23,017 bases of DNA from an uncultured Lentisphaeria bacterium (GTDB lineage Bacteria; Verrucomicrobiota; Lentisphaeria; Victivallales; Victivallaceae). The stretch covers positions 1 to 23,017 of the forward strand of contig CALABZ010000309.1 in NCBI GenBank assembly GCA_937888615.1. Direction: 5' to 3'. Shown in pieces: positions 1 to 7,048 of this stretch. The translations under genes and the position numbers were made by a program. Under the pieces are notes generated by a model. The model saw nothing but the letters and a program-made list of their open reading frames with translations. It did no database searches and was not told where the DNA came from. The stretch's first letter is position 1, and each line of letters opens with the position of its first letter.

Positions 1-1072
1 ACGGTTTGATTTCCTTGAACCCGAAATCCTTCCAAACTTGAAGACTGAAACGCAGCACTTCGGCGATTTCATCCTCAATCTGTTCCGGTGAACAGATGAT
101 ATGGGCATCGTCCTGGGTGAAACCGCGAACCCGCAGAAGCCCGTGCAGCGTACCGCTCTTCTCATAACGGTAGACGGTGCCGAGTTCAGCCCAGCGCAAC
201 GGCAGTTCGCGGTACGAACGCAAACGCGACTTGTAAATTTCAATATGGAACGGGCAGTTCATCGGCTTGACGAAATAATCCTGTTCATCGACCTCCATCG
301 GCGAGTACATCGATTCCTTGTAGAAATCGAGATGCCCGCTGGTTTCCCAAAGAGTGCTGCGCCCGATGTGGGGAGTGAAAATCATGTCGTAACCGTTCCG
401 GTAATGAGCCTCGCGCCAATAACTTTCGAAGGTATAACGGATGAACGCGCCCTTCGGATGCCAGAGCACCAGCCCCGGTCCGACCATATCGGACATGCTG
501 AAAAGGTCGAGTTCCTTGCCAAGCTTGCGATGGTCGCGCTTTTTCGCTTCCTCAAGCATCTGGAAGTAATCATGCATGGCCTTTTTGTCTTCAAAAGCGG
601 TCCCGTAGATACGCTGCAGCATCGGGTTTTTCTCGTTACCGCGGTAATACGAACCGGCAATCGACAACAGTTTAAATGCGCCGATCTGTCCGGAATTTTC
701 CACATGGGGTCCACGGCAGAGATCGACAAAATCGCCGAGTTTATAGAACGAAATGACCTGCCCCTCCGGGACATCGGCCAGACGTTCGAGTTTGTACGGC
801 TGGTCCTTTTCCTTCAACATGGCTTCGGCTTCCTTGCGCGACAGTTCGAAGCGTTCGAAAGGAAGGCGCTTATTCACCAGTGTACGCATGGCATTTTCGA
901 TTGTCTCAAGGTCTTCCGGAGTCAAGCGGTGAGGCATGTCGAAATCGTAATAAAACCCGTCTTCCGTGGACGGGCCGATGTCGAACTTGACATCCTGATA
1001 CAATTCCTGCACCGCGGCGGCCATCAGGTGAGCCGCACTGTGGCGCAACGTTTCCAGATCAAACTTAGCCAT
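1..1072 (-). CDS. thrS: Threonyl-tRNA synthetase, partial (C-terminus beyond window edge)
   Basis: Charges tRNA(Thr) with threonine in the cytoplasm. About 357 N-terminal residues are visible. The second-domain editing signature is present: H11-x3-H15 and C119/H123 in the CRGPH motif. The class II catalytic core follows, with the zinc-ligand motif MNCPFH at 271-276, motif 2 (YRYEKSGTLHGL, about 301-312) and RVRGFTQDDAH (314-324). The protein begins only ten residues before the HSAAH motif, so the N-terminal TGS domain of E. coli ThrRS (about 60 residues) is missing. An in-frame TGA at 1082-1084 shows the start cannot be extended, and GAGAGG about 6 nt upstream of the ATG supports it. It is last in the visible rpsP operon, 94 nt after rnhB. 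Family assignment is certain; the missing part is only the window cut. Confidence 0.97.
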   Translation of the reverse strand, partial: MAKFDLETLRHSAAHLMAAAVQELYQDVKFDIGPSTEDGFYYDFDMPHRLTPEDLETIENAMRTLVNKRLPFERFELSRKEAEAMLKEKDQPYKLERLADVPEGQVISFYKLGDFVDLCRGPHVENSGQIGAFKLLSIAGSYYRGNEKNPMLQRIYGTAFEDKKAMHDYFQMLEEAKKRDHRKLGKELDLFSMSDMVGPGLVLWHPKGAFIRYTFESYWREAHYRNGYDMIFTPHIGRSTLWETSGHLDFYKESMYSPMEVDEQDYFVKPMNCPFHIEIYKSRLRSYRELPLRWAELGTVYRYEKSGTLHGLLRVRGFTQDDAHIICSPEQIEDEIAEVLRFSLQVWKDFGFKEIKP

Positions 1073-1091
1073 ACGAACCTCTCAATTTATT

Positions 1092-1146
1092 TCGCCTTTA
1101 CGGCGACCAGCGCTTCGCCGCTGGACCGCGTCCGGGCCACGCCCGG
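1092..1146 (-). promoter_or_regulatory. Structured leader between rnhB and thrS (three consecutive hairpins)
   Basis: On the minus strand three short inverted repeats follow each other in the 94-nt gap before thrS. They are CCGGGC-GTG-GCCCGG (1132-1146), CCAGCG-GCGAAG-CGCTGG (1107-1124) and TCGCC-GTAAA-GGCGA (1092-1106). None is followed by a T-tract, so they do not look like an intrinsic terminator. A leader or attenuation role for thrS is inference; they could also be mRNA-processing structures. Confidence 0.35.
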
Positions 1147-1166
1147 CGGCACAATTCTCAATATCG

Positions 1167-1820
1167 TTAAAACAATTCCAACTGCTCCGGCGGGGGATCG
1201 AGAATATCCCGGACCGGGGCAAAACTTTTCCGATGCAGCGGACAAACGCCCAGCCGCTTCAATGCGTCCAGGTGGCTTTCCGTACCATAACCCATATTAT
1301 GTTCAAATCCGTAGCCCGGATATTCTCCGGCCATACGGACCATCAATTCGTCGCGATAAACTTTGGCCAGAATACTGGCCGCCGCGATGCTGGCCGACCT
1401 TGAATCGCCTTTAACCAACGCCGTACACGGCATATCAAACCCCGGCACCGGCAGTCCGTCCACCAGCAGATAATCAATTTCCGCAATCTGTCCGACCGCC
1501 AGACGCATAGCCTGGCGCGACGCCTGCAAAATATTCATCCGGTCGATATCCTCGACCGACATTTCAGCAATCCCATAACGCACCCCGGGCACCGCCAGAA
1601 TTGCGCCGCGCAGTTCACTGCGCTGTTTCTCCGTCAACTTTTTGGAATCGTCAACCGCCGGGATTTCAGCATCCACGGGGAACACCACCGCGGCGGCGAC
1701 TACGGGGCCGGCCAGCGGGCCGCGCCCGACCTCGTCGACCCCTCCAACAAATAAAAACCCCTCAGCCCAGAGTTTGCATTCATGAGCGAGGAGTTTATCG
1801 TCTCTGGAAAGATATTCCAT
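1167..1820 (-). CDS. rnhB: Ribonuclease HII
   Basis: Cleaves the RNA strand of RNA-DNA hybrids and single ribonucleotides embedded in DNA. At 217 residues it has normal family length. The type 2 RNase H signature DEVGRGPLAGPVV is at 29-41 and supplies the first catalytic Asp-Glu pair. Further acidic motifs are DDSKKLTEKQR, LVKGDSRSASIAAASILAKVYRDELM and a C-terminal YGFEHNMGYGT...H segment, all typical of RNase HII. The gene lies 21 nt after rplS in the same orientation, the usual trmD-rplS-rnhB order. The SD is weak (GGTTGA just before the ATG), so it may depend on translation of rplS. Confidence 0.96.
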   Translation of the reverse strand: MEYLSRDDKLLAHECKLWAEGFLFVGGVDEVGRGPLAGPVVAAAVVFPVDAEIPAVDDSKKLTEKQRSELRGAILAVPGVRYGIAEMSVEDIDRMNILQASRQAMRLAVGQIAEIDYLLVDGLPVPGFDMPCTALVKGDSRSASIAAASILAKVYRDELMVRMAGEYPGYGFEHNMGYGTESHLDALKRLGVCPLHRKSFAPVRDILDPPPEQLELF

Positions 1821-1841
1821 TCAACCAAATAAAAAAAGCAC

Positions 1842-2186
1842 TCAATCTTTTTTGTCTTTGATCTTAGCGGCTTTACCGATCTTGTCGCGCAGATAGTAAA
1901 GTTTTGCCCGACGGACTTCGCCGCGGCGCATCACTTCGATCTTCGCCAGACGGGGGCTGTTGATCGGGAACACACGTTCGACGCCCTGCCCCGCCTGAAC
2001 GCGGCGAAGGGTGAAGGACTCCTGAATCGATCCGCTATTGCGGGCAATGCAGATGCCGGTAAAGGCCTGAACGCGTTCATTGCCGCCTTCAACGATACGC
2101 ACAAACACTTTCAGGGTATCGCCGACATTGAATTCGGGATGAGTGTGTGTGCACTGCTCTTTATTGATTTTGTCTATCACATTCAT
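1842..2186 (-). CDS. rplS: 50S ribosomal protein L19
   Basis: Large-subunit ribosomal protein near the 30S-50S interface. The 114-residue length matches the family. Diagnostic stretches are FNVGDTLKVFVRIVEG, RVQAFTGICIARNSG, FTLRRVQAGQGVERVFPINSP and RRGEVRRAKLYYLRD, with the Lys-rich C-terminus expected of L19. GGAGAAG about 6 nt before the ATG is a good ribosome binding site. It lies 16 nt after trmD and upstream of rnhB in the translation operon. Confidence 0.98.
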   Translation of the reverse strand: MNVIDKINKEQCTHTHPEFNVGDTLKVFVRIVEGGNERVQAFTGICIARNSGSIQESFTLRRVQAGQGVERVFPINSPRLAKIEVMRRGEVRRAKLYYLRDKIGKAAKIKDKKD

Positions 2187-2202
2187 ACTTGCTTCTCCAA
2201 GT

Positions 2203-2886
2203 TTAATTTTCTTTTTCGCTCAACAAATCCGGCCGCAACCGGCGGGTCAACTCCTGCGCCTGCCGTTTGCGCCATGCGGCGATTTCCGCGTGATTGCCCG
2301 ATAACAGCACCTCGGGTACGCTCATACCGCGGAATTCCGCGGGACGCGTGTACTGCGGGTACTCCAGCAGTCCGGCGCTGAACGACTCGTCCGCACTGGA
2401 CTCGTCGCATCCGAGCACGCCCGGAAGCAGCCTGGTAACGGCGTCGACGATCACCATCGCCGCCAGATTGCCATTGGTCAACACATAATCGCCAATCGAG
2501 ACCTCCAGGTCCGTCAGGCCCTCGCGCACACGCTCGTCAACCCCTTCGTAATGCCCGCAAATCAAAATGATATGCGATTGCCGGGTCAAGTCGCGCGCCG
2601 TCGTCTGGTCAAACCGTTTTCCGCGCGGCCCGGTCAAAACCACCAGGCTTTCGGGCGTCCGAAGCGCTTCCACAGCTTCAAACAGCGGTTCCGGCTTCAT
2701 CAGCATGCCGGGGCCGCCGCCATAAGGCACGTCGTCCACGGTTCCGCGCCGGTCATGCGTGTAATCACGCAGGTTCACCAGATTGATCTCGATCAAACCC
2801 TGTTTCCTGGCCCTGCCGATGATGCTTTCGCTCAGCGGCGCGAACATGTCGGGAAACAGCGTTATAATGTCGATGCGCAATATCAA
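2203..2886 (-). CDS. trmD: tRNA (guanine-N1-)-methyltransferase TrmD
   Basis: Methylates N1 of G37 next to the anticodon of several tRNAs, using AdoMet bound in a trefoil knot. It has 227 residues. Recognisable motifs are LTGPRGKRFDQ, LICGHYEGVDERV (108-120), SIGDYVL (130-136), R152 in VDAVTRLLPGVLG, D166 in the linker before GLLEYPQYTRP, and VLLSGNHAEIAAWR. The knot loop reads TNGNLAAM (137-144) where most family members have GGELPAM. The first codon is probably TTG at 2886, overlapping the khpA stop as TTGA. A second TTG at 2880 would give the family-typical start MRIDIITLFPDMF. No ATG is available nearby. Confidence 0.96.
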   Translation of the reverse strand: MILRIDIITLFPDMFAPLSESIIGRARKQGLIEINLVNLRDYTHDRRGTVDDVPYGGGPGMLMKPEPLFEAVEALRTPESLVVLTGPRGKRFDQTTARDLTRQSHIILICGHYEGVDERVREGLTDLEVSIGDYVLTNGNLAAMVIVDAVTRLLPGVLGCDESSADESFSAGLLEYPQYTRPAEFRGMSVPEVLLSGNHAEIAAWRKRQAQELTRRLRPDLLSEKEN

Positions 2887-3218
2887 TCAACCACTTCGAC
2901 TGACACTTTTTCGCGAAGACGTCCGGCGGCACCGCTGACCAGCGCACGGATGGCCATAATGGTTTTGCCATGCTTGCCGACGATCTTGCCGATGTCTTCT
3001 TTTTTGCAGTCGATCTTTATAATTTTCACATCATTACCCGATTCAGAGGTCACTTTGACCAATTCGGGATTATCCACCAAGGCACGAACCACGTAATCAA
3101 CGAAGCTCTCCAGGTCCTTCAAGCTACCTGAACCGGTGGATGACACCGCCGCCGAACCGCTTCCTTTCGAAGCATTATCCGACTGGCCGGTGAAGAGTTT
3201 CAACAATGACTTAAACAC
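2883..3218 (-). CDS. khpA: KH-domain RNA-binding protein (KhpA/YlqC family)
   Basis: Small RNA-binding protein of the family encoded between rpsP and rimM/trmD in many bacteria. The KH fold core spans about 34-111, with the signature IGKIVGKHGKTIMAIRAL and the GxxG loop GKHG at 81-84. It has 111 residues, whereas family members are usually about 75-80. The excess is an N-terminal segment of some 33 residues rich in Ser, Gly and Ala. The start codon is GTG at 3218 with a strong SD (AGAGGA, 8 nt away), so the extension looks genuine. The stop overlaps the trmD start by 4 nt. In other bacteria KhpA partners KhpB in RNA regulation; KhpB is not in this window. Confidence 0.92.
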   Translation of the reverse strand: MFKSLLKLFTGQSDNASKGSGSAAVSSTGSGSLKDLESFVDYVVRALVDNPELVKVTSESGNDVKIIKIDCKKEDIGKIVGKHGKTIMAIRALVSGAAGRLREKVSVEVVD

Positions 3219-3244
3219 TTTGCCAGTCCTCTGGGTTCAAATTA

Positions 3245-3619
3245 TCATTCTGCAGATGCGGCCGGAGCTTCCGCTGCGGCTGCGGCTTCGGCAGCGGCCT
3301 TTGCGGCGGCTTTTTCCTCGGCCTCGATCTTAGCTTTGGCTTTCTTGCTCAGCCGCGGCGCTTTTTCCTTGTCCCCAAGTTTACGACCTTCTTCCGCACG
3401 GGCGGCAATCAGTTTCACGGTTTCGCTCGGCAGAGCGCCGACGCCCAACCAATACTGATAGCGTTCCATATCGAGATTTTCATTTTTGTGCTTGGGATCA
3501 TAAAGGCCGAGCTCCTCAATCGCTTTGCCGTCCCGGGAGGAGCGGACATCCATCACGACAATACGGAAGCAATGATTGTTACGGGTTCCGGTTCTTTTCA
3601 ATCTGACTTTAACAGACAT
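3245..3619 (-). CDS. rpsP: 30S ribosomal protein S16
   Basis: Small-subunit assembly protein. The conserved core is residues 1-75: VKVRLKRTGTRNNHCFRIVVMD, SSRDGKAIEELGLYDP and YQYWLGVGALPSETVKLI. A tail of about 45 residues follows, first Lys-rich and then Ala/Glu/Lys low complexity (about 92-124), so the total is 124 residues against 80-90 in model bacteria. Ala/Lys tails on S16 are common in some phyla. It is the first gene of the minus-strand translation operon. GAGG lies about 10 nt before the ATG. Confidence 0.97.
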   Translation of the reverse strand: MSVKVRLKRTGTRNNHCFRIVVMDVRSSRDGKAIEELGLYDPKHKNENLDMERYQYWLGVGALPSETVKLIAARAEEGRKLGDKEKAPRLSKKAKAKIEAEEKAAAKAAAEAAAAAEAPAASAE

Positions 3620-3942
3620 TTCTTCAGACCTCTTTTAAATTCTTCTTCAATTTTCCTGTGTTTTCCCCGGATTATCTTCCAGCCAGCCGCTAATTCCAAT
3701 AATTAATGCCGGACGAAAATCCAACTTAAAGAAATGTTAATATACCCTGACTTGGTTACTCTTCAAATCGAAATCGGTAATTTTTTCGACTTTTTTCGAG
3801 AGAAAAGCCGTTCAATACCGCATACGTTAACCCGCTGGGCGACAATCAGACACGCCAAAAGCGCCATCGGTACTTGCATTTTACCATTTTACGGCTATGT
3901 TTATCTTAAGTAAACTTTTTAATAAACAAACTGGAAAACCCA
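3620..3942. other. Divergent intergenic region between rpsP and the HAD phosphatase gene
   Basis: A 323-nt AT-rich spacer between divergently transcribed genes. It holds the minus-strand rpsP promoter at 3739-3766. It also has a weaker plus-strand candidate TTGCAT-16-TATGTT (3874-3901) about 40 nt before the HAD gene. I see no ORF with coding character, no tRNA and no strong terminator hairpin. The T-rich stretch at 3779-3796 is not preceded by a stem. Confidence 0.5.
3739..3766 (-). promoter_or_regulatory. Putative sigma70 promoter of the rpsP operon
   Basis: Minus strand: -35 TTGAAG (3761-3766), 16-nt spacer, -10 TATATT (3739-3744). It would give a leader of about 110 nt before rpsP. The same architecture (TTGAAA-16-TATATT) is seen upstream of rpmF. 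This is a motif match only. Confidence 0.5.
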
Positions 3943-4734
3943 ATGCTTGACCTGAAAAAAATACGCCACATCGTCATGGATATGGACGGCACCATATACC
4001 GCGGGAAAGAACTGTTCCCGACCACCCTCCCCTTCCTTGACCTGCTGCGCCAAAAGCAGATCGGCTTCTCCTTCCTGACCAACAACTCCTCGCGCAGCGT
4101 CGACGTCTATCTCCATCACCTCCGGGAATTCGGCATCTTCATCAACCGCGAACAGATGATCACCTCCACCATCAACACTGCGGATTACCTGAAGACCCGC
4201 CATCCCGACATCAAACGCCTGTTCATGCTCGGGACCGAGTCGTTCCGCCGGGAAATGACCGGATACGGATTCACGGACGCGGCTCTGAATGAAGAGCCTC
4301 AGGCCGTCGTCACCGCCTTCGACACGGACCTGCGGTATGAACGTCTCTGCAAAGCCGCCTGGTGGATCAAACAGAACAAACTCTGGATTGCCACCCACCC
4401 TGACCTTGAATGCCCCACCGGGGAGCCGACCACGCTGGTCGACTGCGGTTCGATCACAGCCTGTCTGGAAAAAGTATCGGGCCGCCGCGCGATTGTACTC
4501 GGCAAACCCGACCCCTCCATGCTGGATGCCATCATGAGGCGTTACGACCTGAAACCCAACGAACTGCTCATGTGCGGGGACCGCATGTATACCGATATCC
4601 AGCTCGCCGTCAATGCCGGAACGCCCGGAGTATTGATCACCCCCCTGCCCGCCGGTCAAATCGAAAACAACATCGCCGATTTGACAGTCCCCGATCTCGG
4701 CGTGCTTGGCGATATGTTGACAAATATCGCATAA
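3943..4734 (+). CDS. HAD-IIA family hydrolase (NagD-like phosphatase)
   Basis: Haloacid-dehalogenase superfamily phosphatase of subclass IIA, the NagD/4-nitrophenylphosphatase/phosphoglycolate phosphatase group. Motif I is DMDGTIYRG with nucleophile D13 and acid/base D15. Motif II is TNNSS (46-50), motif III lysine is K188 in VLGKPDPSML, and motif IV is GDRMYTDI (212-219). The 263-residue length and the large insert between motifs II and III (C2 cap, about 55-180) fit NagD-type enzymes. The substrate cannot be told from sequence; nucleotide monophosphates or sugar phosphates are usual. It is divergent from the rpsP operon and 68 nt upstream of grpE. Its own SD is weak. Confidence 0.92.
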   Translation: MLDLKKIRHIVMDMDGTIYRGKELFPTTLPFLDLLRQKQIGFSFLTNNSSRSVDVYLHHLREFGIFINREQMITSTINTADYLKTRHPDIKRLFMLGTESFRREMTGYGFTDAALNEEPQAVVTAFDTDLRYERLCKAAWWIKQNKLWIATHPDLECPTGEPTTLVDCGSITACLEKVSGRRAIVLGKPDPSMLDAIMRRYDLKPNELLMCGDRMYTDIQLAVNAGTPGVLITPLPAGQIENNIADLTVPDLGVLGDMLTNIA

Positions 4735-4737
4735 ATG

Positions 4738-4769
4738 ATATTGAATTTTTTCAATATTAGTGGTAAATT
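4738..4769 (+). promoter_or_regulatory. AT-rich inverted repeat and possible promoter upstream of grpE
   Basis: The perfect inverted repeat ATATTGAA-TTTT-TTCAATAT occupies 4738-4757, directly after the HAD stop codon. A promoter-like TTGAAT (4741-4746), 17-nt spacer, TAAATT (4764-4769) overlaps it. The palindrome could be an operator or a weak terminator for the upstream gene. It is not a CIRCE element: there is no TTAGCACTC or GAGTGCTAA. Confidence 0.35.
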
Positions 4770-4770
4770 A

Positions 4771-4790
4771 CCGTTTGATGAAAAAAACGG
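4771..4790 (+). promoter_or_regulatory. Hairpin pairing with the grpE ribosome binding site
   Basis: CCGTTT (4771-4776) pairs perfectly with AAACGG (4785-4790) across an 8-nt loop. The 3' arm contains the GG of the grpE SD sequence GGAG (4789-4792), which lies 10 nt before the ATG. A weak stem masking an SD in front of a heat-shock gene resembles an RNA thermometer; that role is inference. Confidence 0.3.
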
Positions 4791-4802
4791 AGATTTTGAC
4801 AT

Positions 4803-5375
4803 ATGTGTAAAGAAGAACTGAACGAATTTGACGAGATGCAACCGGAAACCGCGGTGGAGGAAGCACCTGAAAGCCCCCCCGAAAGCGCGGTTGACCAGGA
4901 GGATGAACTCAGCAAGCTCGGCAAGGAACTCGACGAAGAAAAAAACAAATACCTGCGCCTGATGGCCGATTTCCAGAATTACCGGAAACGGGTTTCGAAG
5001 GAATTGACCGCGGCACGGATGCAAGGGCTTTACGAAACCCTGCCCCCGTTCATTCAGGTATATGACTATTTTGAAATGGCGACCAAGGCCGCCGAGAAGT
5101 CCGACAACATCGCCGCCATCCGCGACGGGATGAATATGATTGCCAAGGAATTCAAAAAAGCGATCGACGAACTCTCGCTGGTGCGGATCGACGCGGTCGG
5201 TCAGAAATTTAATCCCGAACTCCATGATGCCGTGTCGCACGAGGTTTCCGAAGCGCCGGAAGGCGAAGTCATCAAGCAATGGAGCAGCGGTTACAAGCTG
5301 GGTGAACGGCTCATCAGGCCCGCTAAAGTCGTGGTCAGCAGCGGCCCGGCCAAAGCAAGCGATGGAGAAGCGTAA
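4803..5375 (+). CDS. grpE: GrpE nucleotide exchange factor
   Basis: Releases ADP from DnaK in the Hsp70 cycle. The 190 residues comprise an acidic disordered N-terminus (1-35), a long coiled-coil helix (about 36-75, with YLRLMADFQNYRKR), a four-helix bundle region and a C-terminal beta domain. The GrpE signature GQKFNPELHDAVSHE is at 133-147, followed by GEVIKQWSSGYKLGERLIRPAKVVVS. It lies 3 nt upstream of dnaJ, so the two are co-transcribed. No hrcA or dnaK is next to them, unlike the common hrcA-grpE-dnaK-dnaJ order. Confidence 0.97.
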   Translation: MCKEELNEFDEMQPETAVEEAPESPPESAVDQEDELSKLGKELDEEKNKYLRLMADFQNYRKRVSKELTAARMQGLYETLPPFIQVYDYFEMATKAAEKSDNIAAIRDGMNMIAKEFKKAIDELSLVRIDAVGQKFNPELHDAVSHEVSEAPEGEVIKQWSSGYKLGERLIRPAKVVVSSGPAKASDGEA

Positions 5376-5378
5376 TTT

Positions 5379-6545
5379 ATGGCAAAGGAAAAAGATTATT
5401 ATGAAGTTCTCGGCGTAGGCAAGACAGCTACGCCGGAAGAACTCAAGAAGGCTTACCGCAAACTCGCGGTCCAATACCACCCCGACCGCAACCCCGGCAA
5501 CGCGGAAGCGGAAGAAAAGTTCAAGGAACTCGCCAAGGCCTATGAAGTCCTGAGCGATCCGGAAAAACGCAAACGTTACGACCAGTTCGGTCCCGATGCG
5601 TTCAGCAGCGCGGCCGGTGCCGGTTATGGCGGTGGCAACGGTGGTTTCGGCGGCTTCAGCGCCGAGGATATTTTCAGTCAGGTTTTCGGCGGCAGCGGTG
5701 GCGGCGGCGGTTCGATTTTCGAAGAATTCTTCGGCGGCGGCCGGCGGCGTTCACCCAACGCGGCGCGCCACGGCAACGACCTGCGTTATGACCTGCAGAT
5801 TGATTTCATCGACGCGGTTTTCGGCGTGGACAAGGAAATCAACATTACAAAAATGAGCACCTGTGACGCCTGTCACGGCAGCGGCGCCGAAAGCAATTCC
5901 TCAAAGAGTACCTGCAGCCAATGCCACGGCAGCGGCCAGGTGGTCATGCAGCAGGGATTTTTCAGCGTCAGCCAGGAATGTCCGCGCTGCCACGGTACAG
6001 GTCAGATCATCCAGAAGCCATGCAAAAAATGCAATGCCTCCGGACAAATGCAGGAACGCAAAAACCTTAAAGTCCATATTCCGCCCGGTGTCGATACCGG
6101 TTCGCGCCTGCGCGTAGCCGGCGAAGGCGAAGGCGGCGTCCGCGGCGGTTCGTCCGGTGACCTGTATGTAGTGATTCACGTGCGCGAGCATGAACTTTTC
6201 AAGCGCCACGGCGACGACATCCAATGCGATCTGCCGATTCCGCTGTCGATGGCCATCCTCGGCGGCACGGTGGAAGTCCCCACCGTCACCGGCAAAGCCA
6301 AAATGAAAATCAAGGAAGGCACCCAGAACAACGCCATCCTGCGCCTTCAGGGCAAAGGCATGCCGTCCCTGCGCGGCGGTCGGCGCGGCGACATGTACGT
6401 GAAGATCATCACCGAAGTCCCGACCTCGCTGAACGCGGAACAACGCAAGGCGCTGGAACAGTTCAATTCATCGCTTCAGGACAAGAATAATCCGATCCAG
6501 AGTGATTTCAAACGCAAAGCCGCCCCGTTCCTGCACGGCGAGTAA
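5379..6545 (+). CDS. dnaJ: Chaperone DnaJ (type I Hsp40)
   Basis: Delivers unfolded substrates to DnaK and stimulates its ATPase. Full type I architecture in 388 residues: J domain 5-70 with HPD at 34-36, Gly/Phe-rich linker about 79-120, zinc-finger domain about 162-222, and two C-terminal substrate-binding beta domains. Zinc motifs are CDACHGSG (162-169), CSQCHGSG (179-186), CPRCHGTG (201-208) and CKKCNASG (215-222). The last departs from the CxxCxGxG consensus but keeps both cysteines. The start ATG follows the grpE stop by 3 nt. GGAG lies 11 nt upstream inside grpE, suggesting translational coupling. Confidence 0.98.
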   Translation: MAKEKDYYEVLGVGKTATPEELKKAYRKLAVQYHPDRNPGNAEAEEKFKELAKAYEVLSDPEKRKRYDQFGPDAFSSAAGAGYGGGNGGFGGFSAEDIFSQVFGGSGGGGGSIFEEFFGGGRRRSPNAARHGNDLRYDLQIDFIDAVFGVDKEINITKMSTCDACHGSGAESNSSKSTCSQCHGSGQVVMQQGFFSVSQECPRCHGTGQIIQKPCKKCNASGQMQERKNLKVHIPPGVDTGSRLRVAGEGEGGVRGGSSGDLYVVIHVREHELFKRHGDDIQCDLPIPLSMAILGGTVEVPTVTGKAKMKIKEGTQNNAILRLQGKGMPSLRGGRRGDMYVKIITEVPTSLNAEQRKALEQFNSSLQDKNNPIQSDFKRKAAPFLHGE

Positions 6546-6561
6546 ACGGTAAACCATCCTT

Positions 6562-7038
6562 ATGGCTAGAAACAATACATCCGGCAACGACGTGCTGGCC
6601 TCCAACCGCAAGGCCGGTCATGACTATACGATCCTCGAGAAATTCGAGGCCGGAGTCAAGCTCACCGGCACCGAGGTCAAAAGTTGTCGCGCCCGCGGCA
6701 TTTCCATGGCCGACGCTTATGTCAGGATCGAAAACGGACAGGCATGGCTCCTGAACGTGCATATCGCCGCCTATGACCACGGCGGCCTCTTCAACCACGA
6801 CACCAAGCGCCAGAAACAGCTTCTGCTTCATAAAAGCGAAATCCTGCGCCTGTCACAACAGATATCCCAGAAAGGGTGTACTGTGGTGCCGTTGGGATTT
6901 TACCTGAAGCATGGGTTGATCAAAGTTTCGCTGGGGTTGTGCAAGGGCAAAACCTTCGAGGACAAGCGCGACACGCTCCGCCAAAAGCAGTCGGACATGG
7001 ACACCAAACGCGCCGTCAGCGAAGCCATGAAACGCTGA
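6562..7038 (+). CDS. smpB: SsrA-binding protein SmpB
   Basis: Binds tmRNA and brings it to stalled ribosomes for trans-translation. The 158 residues match the family. Motifs are NRKAGHDYTILEKFEAGVKLTGTEVKSCRARG (about 15-46), the AYVRIENGQAWLLNVHIAAY strand region, the RKLLLHK-like segment QKQLLLHKSEI, and the basic tail KRDTLRQKQSDMDTKRAVSEAMKR that enters the mRNA channel. It starts 16 nt after dnaJ and no clear SD precedes it. The tmRNA gene ssrA, sometimes adjacent, is not in the window. Confidence 0.97.
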   Translation: MARNNTSGNDVLASNRKAGHDYTILEKFEAGVKLTGTEVKSCRARGISMADAYVRIENGQAWLLNVHIAAYDHGGLFNHDTKRQKQLLLHKSEILRLSQQISQKGCTVVPLGFYLKHGLIKVSLGLCKGKTFEDKRDTLRQKQSDMDTKRAVSEAMKR

Positions 7039-7048
7039 GGTAAACTGC

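Noticed and set aside
101..1414. Long plus-strand open frame (437 codons) opposite thrS and rnhB
   Set aside because: It lies antisense to two certain genes, has no domain character and no ribosome binding site; it is a by-product of codon bias.
1841..1842. T-run after rplS (about 1829-1836) as an intrinsic terminator
   Set aside because: No stem precedes the run of T residues on the minus strand, and rnhB continues only 21 nt downstream.
4735..4802. CIRCE/HrcA operator in front of grpE
   Set aside because: The 9-bp CIRCE arms TTAGCACTC and GAGTGCTAA are not present.
5592..5740. Gly-rich tandem repeat DNA
   Set aside because: It encodes the Gly/Phe-rich linker of DnaJ and is explained by protein composition.
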